Source: Aquimarina macrocephali JAMB N27 (GTDB lineage: Bacteria > Bacteroidota > Bacteroidia > Flavobacteriales > Flavobacteriaceae). Taken from it: a DNA stretch of 64,000 nt. Positions 36,429-46,287 of the stretch are shown in pieces. The number at the start of each line of letters is the position of its first letter. Position 1 is the first letter of the stretch. Below the pieces are notes generated by a model, which did not search any database, was not told the origin of the DNA, and was given only the letters and a program-made list of their open reading frames with translations. A program made the position numbers and the translations under genes. The stretch covers positions 1 to 64,000 of the forward strand of contig NZ_JACA01000001.1 of assembly GCF_000520995.1 (NCBI RefSeq), given 5' to 3'.

Positions 36429-37670
36429 TTACAATTTCATGATATATGCCAATACAAAATATGGCGGTCGATTTTCGTGAGGTTGATTACCTCCTGTTAG
36501 ATTAGTTTCAAACGAATGTGTATGCTCCCCTGCAAATCCAGTAACTCTATTGAAAGCCTTGTAATAATCATTTGAACTTCCGGTTCCACCTCCATCTCCT
36601 CTTTTTGCAGCACCTACGAAACTGTGCCGATGATTACCACCTTTATTTGTTGCTCCGGAGTGTTTATGAGCAGGCAATTGTTCGGCAGTTAAGGATACCT
36701 GTTCCTGTCCACCTGTATTTCCAATTTTATCATAATCGTTATTATTTTCACTAAAGCCTACAATAAATCTTCCGGTCAAGTCTGGTGTTTCATTTGTTCC
36801 ATCACATATCACCCATCCAGCAGGAATTTCTTTTCCGGACCACATAGAAATCAAACCTTTGGGAAGTCTAGTATCCACATAAGTTTTTACTGCTCGTTGT
36901 GATGCAATTGTACGATCACTGGCTTCTCCGCTATCCTGTAAATTAGGATTAGTTGATAAATTATTCATAGATACATTACCGGTGATCTTCATATCATCCG
37001 CAACGATTTCTAACGTCCTAGTAGTGGACTCTTTATCAGATGATTTTCCATAAATCTTTAGTGTCCCGTCTTCTGAAGCGATCTTGGCGGACTTGGTATT
37101 GGTAGTATCTCTTTTGTCTTCAAAAGAAATCTCATTGCCTTGTATAACAATACATTCATCAGATTTTCCATTACGTACAAAGACCAAACCATCTCCTTCT
37201 TCTTGAGCAACTTCAAAAATTTTAGAGCGTTGTTGTGTGGCATCAATTACGGATAATAATGAGGCATCATTATCTCCTTCTATAGTGAGTTTAGAATAAG
37301 GTTCAATGGTACCCACACCTACATGTCCTTTATTAGATTGGATAAACAATCGACTTTTTCCTGCAGCATCTTTGATATTTAACCCTGGAATCCCAGTATC
37401 AGGTTCTTCCGGATTTACTCTAGGATGCATATTTACTGACCAATTAGGCGTATCCTGATCAAAATCAGCATACAACTGTAATAGTTCCTGAGTGCTGGCA
37501 GCATTACCTTCAGCCATAATTGCTAGTGGATTACCCGGTATTTTGGCTATACCGTCTTCCATCTGATTGATAATAGCATCTATCAATTCTGCAAATTGCT
37601 TTTCGGTAGGTTTATCTCCTTCGTTAAAAAACTCTTTTAGTTCGGTTCTGTTTCGTTTATTAATATCCAT
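36429..37670 (-). CDS. Tail-fibre/collar-domain protein (receptor-binding candidate)
   Basis: The 413-aa product starts MDINKRNRTELKEFF, a baseplate-attachment-like helix, continues with beta-rich repeats and a coiled linker (SEASDRTIASQRAVKTYVD), and ends in a phage tail collar domain: IPAGWVICDGTNETPDLTGR, then FIVGF, and ENRPPYFVLAYIMKL. The collar contains three HxH motifs (HKH, HRH, HTH). In T4 gp37 such motifs bind iron in a trimeric needle. It probably forms trimeric fibres that recognise target cells. Confidence 0.85.
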   Translation of the reverse strand: MDINKRNRTELKEFFNEGDKPTEKQFAELIDAIINQMEDGIAKIPGNPLAIMAEGNAASTQELLQLYADFDQDTPNWSVNMHPRVNPEEPDTGIPGLNIKDAAGKSRLFIQSNKGHVGVGTIEPYSKLTIEGDNDASLLSVIDATQQRSKIFEVAQEEGDGLVFVRNGKSDECIVIQGNEISFEDKRDTTNTKSAKIASEDGTLKIYGKSSDKESTTRTLEIVADDMKITGNVSMNNLSTNPNLQDSGEASDRTIASQRAVKTYVDTRLPKGLISMWSGKEIPAGWVICDGTNETPDLTGRFIVGFSENNNDYDKIGNTGGQEQVSLTAEQLPAHKHSGATNKGGNHRHSFVGAAKRGDGGGTGSSNDYYKAFNRVTGFAGEHTHSFETNLTGGNQPHENRPPYFVLAYIMKL

Positions 37671-37704
37671 ATCTTTCTTTTTGTGAAATGCCTCTTCTGA
37701 GCAT

Positions 37705-40700
37705 TCAGTTTTTTATTAAAAAATCTTTTGCTACCACTAAATCTGTTTCTACAATCATGTAGTTGATTCCTTTTTCTGCATCCTCATCATAGGTGTTTTC
37801 ATCGGCGATATCTATAAAATGATTGGCAGCCGATACGATTATCATATCCGGTTGATCGGGGATTACAGCATTTTTTTTGTGAGGTAAGGAAGTTACATCT
37901 GTAAAACCTTTGCCATCTATACTCTGAAAAAGTTTGAGATTTGCTACAAAATCAATGTAAGGTCTTTCTGCAATGAAGTTGACCAATACTCCGGAGTCTA
38001 ACATTCCTCCCAAACGGATATCTTGCGCATCATCAAAAGCCCAAGGCGACAAAAATCTTTTGATCTCTTCGATCAATTTGTTCCTGTAAAAAATAGCATC
38101 TAACCCTTGATTAAATTTTACTGTACAACGCGTTGCCACCTGTAAATAGGTTGGATTGTTTACCGATATTTCTGCTACAACCGGAGCACGTTGCTCCAGA
38201 AATTCATGGATTCTTGACAATACATCCGCAGCTACTTTAGGATTGAAAGGCTGAAATGGTAAGTTTTTTCTGATATCAGGTACCACTGTTACCACTACTT
38301 TTCCTAATTGGTTAATTTGAGGTAAGCATTTTACTTTATACACCTCCGGAAAAGCATCAAGCACCAAATGTTCATAATCCCACATGGTTAATGCTCTATT
38401 TTTGTGACGTAATCGTTGGCTAATCCGCTGATTAAAATGTAAATCTTCTTCTGCCGGTTTTCCCTGACTAGAAGTAAATGGCTGAGATACTGATTTTATT
38501 TCCGGAATAAATTGTTGGGTCTCGGTTATACTTTCTTCCTTTAAAGGGGTATTAAAATGTGTAGTAGCTACCACATCATTAGAAAGTATCGCCTGTACTA
38601 CTTGAGTTTTAATCGCTATGGTATCTGCTATACCTTCTATATGTTGTGCAACACTTACTCTAAACCAGTGTAGGTGATCTGGCAACAAAGAATTACCAGT
38701 AGTAGCATCTTCTGGCATACGAATACTTACGACGCCACTATTTAGCAATCCATTGGTAGTATCTGATATGATATCGGATGTATCTAAAACCCTCCATTCA
38801 TTGTTCTTAAGATAACTCCAGTCTACGACTGGTTTGCCGACATCTGGATCCGCACTCCCTTCTGCCAATTGAAAAAGTATATTGATGATTTGTGGAGGAA
38901 TACACTCAGAAACTCCTAGGTAAAGTGATCCGTTATCTTCATATTTTGGAAATAAAGTGATTCTTTCGCTTCCTCTTTGAGTTTTATATCCAAACGGATG
39001 TACATGAAATATTTTCTGGTTTTCTCCCCTTGTCTGATCTTCCAGCAATACATTAGCTTCTGCCGTATAACTTAGTTTTAAACTTTTTAATTTAGGTTGA
39101 TACGGAAGCGGAATTATTAATTTTCTTATATCTGGATTTTCAGAGAATGTCTGTCTGGCAAATAAACTATTGTATAGTTCATGCTGAAAATCAATAGCAT
39201 TGAGTTCCAACTTAAAATAACGCCGCCAATCTGTAACTTCATTCTGATCTGTATCGATACCATCAATAGGGCTGTACCGATACGATGGTCGGTTTTTTTG
39301 CAAAAGACTAGGAACGTTATTGATCTCCATTAGCTGTTCTTCTGCAAATAACGGTACCTGATCGGCAACAGGAATTTCAGTAAAATTATGATACACAAAC
39401 AGGCTTGTAGTGAAATCATTGTTACTTTTTATCTTTTGATCCTTAGCTTCTGGTATAAGGGTATCCTGCTCAACTTTCCAGTAGTTTTCATAATGCTGCG
39501 TAAAATCATCAGGCTGATTGACCCATTCCGGATGTAACTGTAAATCAGTAATTACTTTTTTAGCAATTTCTTCATTTGTAAAATACAACCCAGCTCCTCT
39601 GGAAGGTTGTAATCCAAAAGGCTCAAAAGGTTTTTTAGGATTGATGGTACTCTGGTCATTCTGAATACTAATATTCTGCAACCCAGTTACAGCTACACAC
39701 AATCCCATCTTTGTGATCTGCAAATCCATAAGACAGTCAAATACTTCTAAATCACTTTGCTTATTTAGTTCATCAACGATATCTGGATCAACAGTCATCA
39801 CTAATGAGGGCATATCCGCTTGTATGAAAGTAGTGGTAGTATTGGATGTATTGAAAACCTCAACAGCCTCTTCCTCTGGAGTAAGCTTTATTTCTGTTTT
39901 GATCGACTTCACAAAAACCTGTTCCTGATGATATAGGGTAATCGTTTCTTGTAATTCGTTTACCTTACCTATGCGGCGTAATGGAACCGACTTATCTACA
40001 ATATCGGATAGCAGTCTATAACTAGTACCATCGGTATCCACAACTATTTTATCCTTCTCTAATACTTCAAATATTTCGGCAGTATCTTCTGTGATTGTTA
40101 ATGTGTCATTAGCGATGGTCACATTTGATAACGATATACCCGATGTTGATTTTAGGAAATCTCCTAATTCTATGGACACTTCTCTAGGAATAAACCATTG
40201 CTCTTTACTGCTCAAGTATATACGAATAATTCCTTTATTGATTAACTTTTCTAATTTGATAAATCTTTCGTCATCAATATCCAACTGTTGAAAGAGCGTG
40301 ATTGTTCTTTGGCCTTCTTTGAGCAATAGTACAGGATCGCTTACTGCAAAACCGAGCGTTGCTGCTTGTAAATGATTTGTAGCTTCTGTAGGAACATTAC
40401 CAAAGGTTTTAAATCGTTTGCATTCTTCGGTGTCATTATACCGGCTAAAAGCTAGTTTCTCTGTATCATTGGCTGCATATATATTTAAGGTTTTTTCTTG
40501 TGTAGGTGTCTGAATAGAAATTCGTCGTACCTGTCTTTCTGCAACTTCTAGAAGACTATATACCTCTTCCCACGCTTCATTTGCCTCAGTAGTACTGCTC
40601 GTATCAAGGATGAAAGCAAAATCGGGTACTTTTAATTTTAAGGTTTCTTCGATAAACTCAGAGGCAACTTGTTGCGTAGCTGTATTAGAGCTTTTGAGAT

Positions 40701-41838
40701 CTTCAAAAATACGCTCGAAAGAAGCTTCTCTTCCTCTATATGTAGGTAGCTGATCTCCTGGGTTAGGATCCCCATAAATTTGCTTTAATAAAGATGTAAA
40801 CCCTTGTTCTTCTCTTATTTTAGTTAATAGATCCTTACGTATAGATCTGGTCTTACGGCCATATGCATCTTCTAACAGCTCATAGATTGGTAACCAATTT
40901 GTAAATTCTCCATTTTTTTCCTGAGCTTGTTTTTGAAAAATCAATTGGAATTCTTCGATACTTAAAAGTAAGGCTTCTATAATATAACGTTGTACTGCTT
41001 CATTACCATTTATCTGTGGAAGCATATCTGTAAGTTCCTGAAATCCATTGGGCATATCAGGTAACGAATCCCCAGGATTGGGGGTTCCTAATGCCATTTG
41101 CATCATTACGGAAACCCCCTTGTCTGGGGTATCTAAATGGTGGCGATGGATTCCTGCAATTGTAAAGGTTTGTTTGTCTACAAACACGTTTTTTAATTGA
41201 GCAATCTTCGCTTGATTGATGATTGTATTTTCTGTGGTAGTATAGTATAACTCATTACCTTCTTCATCTTCTCCTGCCAAGAAAACCGTTCCTTTTTTTA
41301 ATGCCAACTGGGTTTCTTCTTCTACAAGCTCGATCAACACATTGATCATATCAGGTATCGCTTTTTTTGGAGATAATCCTAGTCGCTTCCGATAATAAAA
41401 ATCAAGGTGTTTTTGAGTAAGTCCATTAATCTGCTCTTTTATATGTTGAAGTAACTTTAAAAAAGTTAAGAAAAGCACTGTATGAGGGCTTGCCAGTTTT
41501 TGTTTAGTATCTTGATTCTTCAAAAAACGATCGGGATTCTCTACATATGCTGCCAATTGACTTGCCCATTGCTTCCTTAGAGACTCCTTACCGGTTTCGG
41601 AAGCCTTATAAAAGCTATCAGGGTCTTCTATTAAAAAAGATTCCCAAGTTCCTCTAGCCTGATTTTTATTATCAACAAATACCAATTCTTTCGCCAGACG
41701 CTGTGCTTCCTGAATCAATTGCTCCATGCTTCGATTTTCTACCCGAACATAGGAAGGCGCTAATCGTTCTATGGTATCATTTTGTTTACTAGCACCATCA
41801 CGAAATAATAGCTGGTGTGTTTTTATTTTATTTCTCAT
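37705..41838 (-). CDS. Baseplate J/gp47-family wedge protein, Afp11-like
   Basis: At 1377 aa it is the largest injection-system component. The C-terminal third has the baseplate J pattern (HFNQRISQRLRHKNRALTMW, then DYEHLVLDAFPEVYKVKCLP; and KVVVTVVPDIRKNLPF). The N-terminal 1000 residues are mixed helical and beta scaffold with a gp6/Afp11-like layout (HTVLFLTFLKLLQHIKEQIN). It would form wedges around the spike hub with the Afp12-like partner. The reading frame is intact over 4.1 kb, which argues the system is maintained by selection. Confidence 0.9.
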   Translation of the reverse strand: MRNKIKTHQLLFRDGASKQNDTIERLAPSYVRVENRSMEQLIQEAQRLAKELVFVDNKNQARGTWESFLIEDPDSFYKASETGKESLRKQWASQLAAYVENPDRFLKNQDTKQKLASPHTVLFLTFLKLLQHIKEQINGLTQKHLDFYYRKRLGLSPKKAIPDMINVLIELVEEETQLALKKGTVFLAGEDEEGNELYYTTTENTIINQAKIAQLKNVFVDKQTFTIAGIHRHHLDTPDKGVSVMMQMALGTPNPGDSLPDMPNGFQELTDMLPQINGNEAVQRYIIEALLLSIEEFQLIFQKQAQEKNGEFTNWLPIYELLEDAYGRKTRSIRKDLLTKIREEQGFTSLLKQIYGDPNPGDQLPTYRGREASFERIFEDLKSSNTATQQVASEFIEETLKLKVPDFAFILDTSSTTEANEAWEEVYSLLEVAERQVRRISIQTPTQEKTLNIYAANDTEKLAFSRYNDTEECKRFKTFGNVPTEATNHLQAATLGFAVSDPVLLLKEGQRTITLFQQLDIDDERFIKLEKLINKGIIRIYLSSKEQWFIPREVSIELGDFLKSTSGISLSNVTIANDTLTITEDTAEIFEVLEKDKIVVDTDGTSYRLLSDIVDKSVPLRRIGKVNELQETITLYHQEQVFVKSIKTEIKLTPEEEAVEVFNTSNTTTTFIQADMPSLVMTVDPDIVDELNKQSDLEVFDCLMDLQITKMGLCVAVTGLQNISIQNDQSTINPKKPFEPFGLQPSRGAGLYFTNEEIAKKVITDLQLHPEWVNQPDDFTQHYENYWKVEQDTLIPEAKDQKIKSNNDFTTSLFVYHNFTEIPVADQVPLFAEEQLMEINNVPSLLQKNRPSYRYSPIDGIDTDQNEVTDWRRYFKLELNAIDFQHELYNSLFARQTFSENPDIRKLIIPLPYQPKLKSLKLSYTAEANVLLEDQTRGENQKIFHVHPFGYKTQRGSERITLFPKYEDNGSLYLGVSECIPPQIINILFQLAEGSADPDVGKPVVDWSYLKNNEWRVLDTSDIISDTTNGLLNSGVVSIRMPEDATTGNSLLPDHLHWFRVSVAQHIEGIADTIAIKTQVVQAILSNDVVATTHFNTPLKEESITETQQFIPEIKSVSQPFTSSQGKPAEEDLHFNQRISQRLRHKNRALTMWDYEHLVLDAFPEVYKVKCLPQINQLGKVVVTVVPDIRKNLPFQPFNPKVAADVLSRIHEFLEQRAPVVAEISVNNPTYLQVATRCTVKFNQGLDAIFYRNKLIEEIKRFLSPWAFDDAQDIRLGGMLDSGVLVNFIAERPYIDFVANLKLFQSIDGKGFTDVTSLPHKKNAVIPDQPDMIIVSAANHFIDIADENTYDEDAEKGINYMIVETDLVVAKDFLIKN

Positions 41839-41861
41839 GTCTCTTTTACATCTTATTACAA

Positions 41862-42296
41862 CTAGGTTGCTTTTAATTTATCTATTGCAGGTTCTAATTT
41901 TCCTGTTCCCATATAAAAAGGCAATGGGTCAGATATCGGTGCACTTCCGGGTGAAATAAATTTTGCCGGAGACTGTACTTCAAACTTTGCTATAAAAACA
42001 CTCCCTTTTAGTACGATGGGTTTATTGCCACTTTTGGTTTTTTTTGTCAATTGATCTGGTCCCAAAGAAGCTATTTTTAAATTACCCATTCCCGGTATCG
42101 GAAAAGAGGGGCTTGTATAGGTACAGCCCGATACAACAACCTTACTTTCATCACCTTTGACCGCTACTTTTTTACTTTGTACTGTGGTTTTTCCTGAAGC
42201 TTTGATGGTTCCTGATTTGACTACTACAGTAGCAGGACCGTAGGTAGGGTCGAACAACACTTCATCTCCGTCCAAAATAATTGTATCTAATGCCAT
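41862..42296 (-). CDS. PAAR-like spike-tip protein (Afp10-like)
   Basis: The 144-aa product is beta-rich (IILDGDEVLFDPTYGPATVV; IKASGKTTVQSKKVAVKGDE) and matches the DUF4280/PAAR-like tip proteins found after gp25 in eCIS clusters, with the PGSAPISDPLPF turn near the end. It would cap the VgrG-like spike and pierce the target envelope. It sits 17 bp after the gp25-like gene. Confidence 0.75.
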   Translation of the reverse strand: MALDTIILDGDEVLFDPTYGPATVVVKSGTIKASGKTTVQSKKVAVKGDESKVVVSGCTYTSPSFPIPGMGNLKIASLGPDQLTKKTKSGNKPIVLKGSVFIAKFEVQSPAKFISPGSAPISDPLPFYMGTGKLEPAIDKLKAT

Positions 42297-42313
42297 ATCA
42301 TTCTGTGTTGCGA

Positions 42314-42721
42314 TTAATTAAAAGCTTCATTAACATAAAACGGATATACGAGATTAAACCTATTATTGGTCATCCTAACGGTATAGGTAACTTTGATGTG
42401 GATCAGTCCTTTTTCAGGATCCGTATTATCTAATGTAACTGCATCTACTTTAATTCTTGGTTCGTGATTAAGAATAGCATCTGTAACTGCATTTTTAATA
42501 TCTGTTATAAACCCCTGATTTATACTTTCAAATACGTAATTTTTAAGTTCACTCCCATAATCAGATTGCATCACTCGCTCTTGTAAAGAAGTGGTTAATA
42601 GAATATAAAGACTTTGTTCTATATCCTTTTCTCCAGAGACCATTACTACCTGATTACCGCCTTTCTGAAATTGAGGCGGAAAGGACCAGCCACTTCCTAA
42701 AAATTTATTGTCTTCAATCAT
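42314..42721 (-). CDS. gp25-like baseplate protein (Afp9-like)
   Basis: The 135-aa product carries the GPW/gp25 pattern: FLGSGWSFPPQF at the start, DIEQSLYILLTTSLQERVM (residues about 33-51), YGSELKNYVFE, and ILNHEPRIKVDAV. gp25 initiates sheath assembly on the baseplate. Gene order VgrG-gp25-PAAR matches the eCIS core. Confidence 0.93.
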   Translation of the reverse strand: MIEDNKFLGSGWSFPPQFQKGGNQVVMVSGEKDIEQSLYILLTTSLQERVMQSDYGSELKNYVFESINQGFITDIKNAVTDAILNHEPRIKVDAVTLDNTDPEKGLIHIKVTYTVRMTNNRFNLVYPFYVNEAFN

Positions 42722-42746
42722 CTTGTATTATTCTCTATGTTGTTTG

Positions 42747-44399
42747 TTAAATTACATCTACAGTATTTCCTTTAATTTCTATGGCTCCAACTGCTTCAAT
42801 TTTTAAATTACCCTTGGATTGTATTTTACAATCATTCGCACTCAAAATGTTTATTCCTTTTTTACTTAATTCTATCTGATTACCTTGACTATCGGCCAGC
42901 TCAATGCGTTGTTGTTTCTCATCTATGGTGATTTTATTTTTTTCGGAAGTAGCAATTGTTATGCACTCTTTCTCTTCGTCAAAAAACAGTTGGTATTTTG
43001 ATTTAGTAAAAATGCCTTTAGATTTTGGGTGCGTATCAAAGGAAATAGGAGGTTTATTTTTTGGACTATACACTGATCCCATTATAATAGCATGTCTGGG
43101 ATCATCGTTTAAAAACCCAACGATCACCTCATCTTCGGATTGTGGTAGAAAAAAAGTGCCTCGATCTACACCGGCATCCAAGGTGGTAAGACGTGCCCAT
43201 ACCGTATTTTGTTTCTCTCCAAAAGCGGGTATCATCACTTTAATACGGTTCAAGTTATCAGGATCTTTGGCAGGAGGCTGTATAATCCCAACCTGTAATC
43301 CGTTAACGCCTGGTAATAATCCTGCAGCTGGTGTATCTATTACTTTGTTTGCATCGATAAACCAACAAGCATCCATGCCTATTTGAATATACGTACACCA
43401 CCCCATAGTAGTGACCTCATGTCTAACCCCAGATACAATATTGTTACCTGATAAGGTTTTACTGAACTCCTTAATTTCTAAAGTGTCTCCTACTTTAATT
43501 TTGCCAGTTCCTGGAATTTTGATCCAACCTTTTATATAGGAAAGACTGGTTTTTAATTGTTGCGCATTAGACCAAGTCTCGAGCTCATTAGAAATTGTTG
43601 GGATGCCATGTGCCAATATCATTTCTTTGGTACCTAAGGCTTTGCTTATACTGTCTATATCTTGTCCTTTTGAACTAAGGTTAAAATTTTTACTTTTTGT
43701 GGACTTGGTACTTTTTTGTGTACTAAGGTCCCAACCTACTGCTACTATGTTCTTATATTGATGATTACCATTAATTTGTAAATCAAAGTCATATATCTCG
43801 TGAGACCCTACTTCTAAAGAATGTTTTGTATCTTTTAGTTCCGGCTGAAAAATAGAAATTTCGCCGAGTACAACACTTACTAACTGTGCATTCGCTTCTG
43901 CACGTGATAGCATAAAATCCCAGTCTGTCGCATAGTGCTGAATCATTTGCTGGTGACTAACTGTTGTGTCTTCTACTTTTTTACTAGAAAAACCATATGG
44001 TTCTAGAATACTCGTTATAATCTCGTGATCTTTTTTCTGATGATATACAGTACTCTTGCGATGACTATTCATTTGTATAAAAACATCGCTTAATTCTATT
44101 GTCAGGGTTGGTTCTTTGCGATTAAGTTCTAGTAGTTTATTGGTTACAATACCTCTAAAAACTTTTACTTCTTCATTGGGTTTATCTTCATACTTTAATG
44201 CGATGTCTATTTTTTTCCCAATGGCAAAAGAAGTATCATCTAAAATTTTAAATTCTTTCTTAGCGATATCTCCATCAATAAATTTCAGCTCTGCTGTAGG
44301 AATTTTATTAAACTCATGAGCCACGTCAATAGAAAGAAGCTCGAATTGACCATTCATTTCCTTCCCTTCACTTTTTATAATTGCTGTTACTACTGACAT
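42747..44399 (-). CDS. VgrG-like spike/hub protein (Afp8-like)
   Basis: The 550-aa product has a gp27-like hub (residues 1-350; SVDVAHEFNKIPTAEL-type strand, YATDWDFMLSRAEAN) followed by the gp5 OB-fold (GLQVGIIQPPAKDPDNLNRI; FFLPQSEDEVIVGFLNDDP; GSVYSPKNKPP) and a short beta-helix needle (IELSKKGINILSANDCKIQS). No effector extension is present, so cargo is probably carried in the tube rather than fused to the spike. Confidence 0.93.
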   Translation of the reverse strand: MSVVTAIIKSEGKEMNGQFELLSIDVAHEFNKIPTAELKFIDGDIAKKEFKILDDTSFAIGKKIDIALKYEDKPNEEVKVFRGIVTNKLLELNRKEPTLTIELSDVFIQMNSHRKSTVYHQKKDHEIITSILEPYGFSSKKVEDTTVSHQQMIQHYATDWDFMLSRAEANAQLVSVVLGEISIFQPELKDTKHSLEVGSHEIYDFDLQINGNHQYKNIVAVGWDLSTQKSTKSTKSKNFNLSSKGQDIDSISKALGTKEMILAHGIPTISNELETWSNAQQLKTSLSYIKGWIKIPGTGKIKVGDTLEIKEFSKTLSGNNIVSGVRHEVTTMGWCTYIQIGMDACWFIDANKVIDTPAAGLLPGVNGLQVGIIQPPAKDPDNLNRIKVMIPAFGEKQNTVWARLTTLDAGVDRGTFFLPQSEDEVIVGFLNDDPRHAIIMGSVYSPKNKPPISFDTHPKSKGIFTKSKYQLFFDEEKECITIATSEKNKITIDEKQQRIELADSQGNQIELSKKGINILSANDCKIQSKGNLKIEAVGAIEIKGNTVDVI

Positions 44400-44403
44400 A
44401 TGA

Positions 44404-45105
44404 TTATTTTTCTATTGGTGGAAAATAAATTTGCTGCCCAGGTTTAAGATTTCTAAAATCATTTAGATTATTAGCTTTGGCTACCCAAGGATAATATCGG
44501 GCAGATCCATAAATTGCTTTACACATTAATGGTAATTGATCGTGTGTCCCTACAATTCGATAGTGTGTAAGATCAGGTGAGTTTTTACCATCCTTTTTGA
44601 GTCTTTCAACTGTTTCTAAATCTCCAAAAAATTCAGTATCTAACTCAGCTCTTAATGGGATTCCACTGCCATTAAATTGCGTATAATTGATATTTACAGA
44701 ACTTAATCTACATTTAAAATACAAATCTCCCCAACGTACTATTAGATACGGTGGTTGATGAATATCTCCGTTCATTTCTGTAGTCAGCTTTAGAAATTTC
44801 TGAACCTTCTTAGAGACATCATCATTTCTGAAAAGATTTAGTATCCCGAAGTGTGTATCTACATTATTTCCGTCTAAAATAAGCTTAAAACTAATTCGCT
44901 CCGGCTTAGAAAATCCATACTTAGCATTAGTTCCGGTTGTATTAATCCCTTGTTTTACTCCATATGTGTTTTGATAAGAAACCGAATAGGATTCTGGATT
45001 AAACATAGCTTCAAAAGAACCTAAACTTTCTGTTATTTTCCGATCTCCACTAGAAAAGCTTTGTATTGTTAGCTTTTCCAGCATAGTAAAAGAATCAAAA
45101 GCCAT
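44404..45105 (-). CDS. LysM-domain baseplate/tube protein (Afp7-like)
   Basis: The 233-aa product has an N-terminal tube-like beta region (EAMFNPESYSVSYQNTYG, a hallmark of this family) and a C-terminal LysM module (HYRIVGTHDQLPLMCKAIYG; NNLNDFRNLKPGQQIYFPP). In Afp/PVC the equivalent protein joins hub and tube. It is 5 bp from the VgrG-like gene. Confidence 0.9.
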   Translation of the reverse strand: MAFDSFTMLEKLTIQSFSSGDRKITESLGSFEAMFNPESYSVSYQNTYGVKQGINTTGTNAKYGFSKPERISFKLILDGNNVDTHFGILNLFRNDDVSKKVQKFLKLTTEMNGDIHQPPYLIVRWGDLYFKCRLSSVNINYTQFNGSGIPLRAELDTEFFGDLETVERLKKDGKNSPDLTHYRIVGTHDQLPLMCKAIYGSARYYPWVAKANNLNDFRNLKPGQQIYFPPIEK

Positions 45106-45107
45106 AA

Positions 45108-45257
45108 TTATCTACGATTTTTCTTTTTTAATATTTTTAATACTTGTGTTACACACTCCCGTACTACACTATCGTTATCGATAGCGTCTTTTGATAATGT
45201 GTTGGTATCTTCATTTAATACCGCTCTAATTACGAGTTCTTTAATTTCTACTGGCAT
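45108..45257 (-). CDS. DUF5908-type small eCIS protein (Afp6-like), 49 aa
   Basis: ATG 45257 opens MPVEIKELVIRAVLNE and ends KILKKKNRR before TAA at 45108. The MPVEI-ELVI start is the recognised opening of DUF5908 proteins, which lie between tube and LysM genes in eCIS clusters. Gaps to the flanking genes are 2 bp each side, consistent with tight operon packing. It is easily missed because of its size. Its role in the particle is not established. Confidence 0.85.
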   Translation of the reverse strand: MPVEIKELVIRAVLNEDTNTLSKDAIDNDSVVRECVTQVLKILKKKNRR

Positions 45258-45259
45258 CG

Positions 45260-45757
45260 TTATAATATTACGGTTTGAAATCTAGTATATGCTAGTTCCA
45301 TCGTATCAATGAGAACCGTATTGGATTGGGCATCAAGATCTGAAATCGACCATTTTACAGGATATGCTTTCATAAACAACAATGCTTTTATAGGCACAGG
45401 AACCCCTTGAAAATCATTAAATACTGTAATCAACACATTGGAAGGCACAAATTTAAAAGTGGAAAATGCTATATTAAATTCCGTAGTTAGTGGTGATGGT
45501 ATAAGGCTAGTACTATAGCCACGCTCTAACACCAAATTATTGTAATTAACCTTATTGGGCAACCGATGTGAAAAAAGGTTTTGTCCTCCTTCATTCACGG
45601 TATCCGTTTGGATATCTGCGCTAAGTCCGCTAACTTTTTGAAATCTAAAATCTATGGGGTTTGGTATTACTCCTCCCGTAAAGAAAAAAACGCCAAATCT
45701 ATGGGACAACGCTGGGTTGGGATCTGCAATATTCTTAAAAGTCTCTAGTGCGTCCAT
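45260..45757 (-). CDS. Third tube-family protein (gp19-like; tube-initiator candidate)
   Basis: The 165-aa product contains the gp19/tube pattern IDFRFQKVSGLSADIQTD, then NEGGQNLFSHRLPNKVNY and LVLERGYST. It differs from the two Afp1-like tube proteins and stands next to the DUF5908/LysM genes, the place of the tube-initiator proteins that link tube to hub. Confidence 0.85.
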   Translation of the reverse strand: MDALETFKNIADPNPALSHRFGVFFFTGGVIPNPIDFRFQKVSGLSADIQTDTVNEGGQNLFSHRLPNKVNYNNLVLERGYSTSLIPSPLTTEFNIAFSTFKFVPSNVLITVFNDFQGVPVPIKALLFMKAYPVKWSISDLDAQSNTVLIDTMELAYTRFQTVIL

Positions 45758-45766
45758 GTGTTTCTA

Positions 45767-46216
45767 TTATTCGTGATGAATTAGTTTTATATTGTGAGCA
45801 ATTAAATCCAGGCTTTCGATGGCAACATCATTAGTGCTGGCACTAAAAGAAGGTGCATTTAGCTTTATGGGCAATGTGCGGTATACTTCCCAACTTACGA
45901 TGGGATCCCCATTTTCATCACATAATGCTATGCTAATATTCTTCTTGTTTTCAGCACGTAACCAGTCGTATAAAAATTTTCTGTTTTTAACAATCCCTCT
46001 TTTTAGACTTACACTAATAGGCTTACGTTGGGCACGGATCAGGTAATCCCCCATAATCCAGCTGAAACCGTGCCTGTATAATACGTGCTCATAATCCATT
46101 TCTAAACCCGAAATTTCTGAGAAGGACATTCCTTCATCAATACCATCAATACTTACTTGATAGTTATAAACTGGTAAAGGATAGTCTTGAGTGATTGTCT
46201 TTTTATCTACTGCCAT
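45767..46216 (-). CDS. Inner tube protein (Afp5/Afp1-like), second copy
   Basis: The 149-aa product (ITQDYPLPVYNYQVSIDG; SFSEISGLEMDYEHVLYRHG; LNAPSFSASTNDVAIESLDL) is a diverged paralogue of the main tube protein upstream. In Afp/PVC the second such protein forms the first tube ring on the baseplate. Spacing to neighbours is 9 and 71 bp. Confidence 0.9.
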   Translation of the reverse strand: MAVDKKTITQDYPLPVYNYQVSIDGIDEGMSFSEISGLEMDYEHVLYRHGFSWIMGDYLIRAQRKPISVSLKRGIVKNRKFLYDWLRAENKKNISIALCDENGDPIVSWEVYRTLPIKLNAPSFSASTNDVAIESLDLIAHNIKLIHHE

Positions 46217-46287
46217 GATGATGTTACTGTTATCTTTATAGTGTCAAACTTTATCAAAAGCCTGAGATTGAATCGCTAAAATGATCT

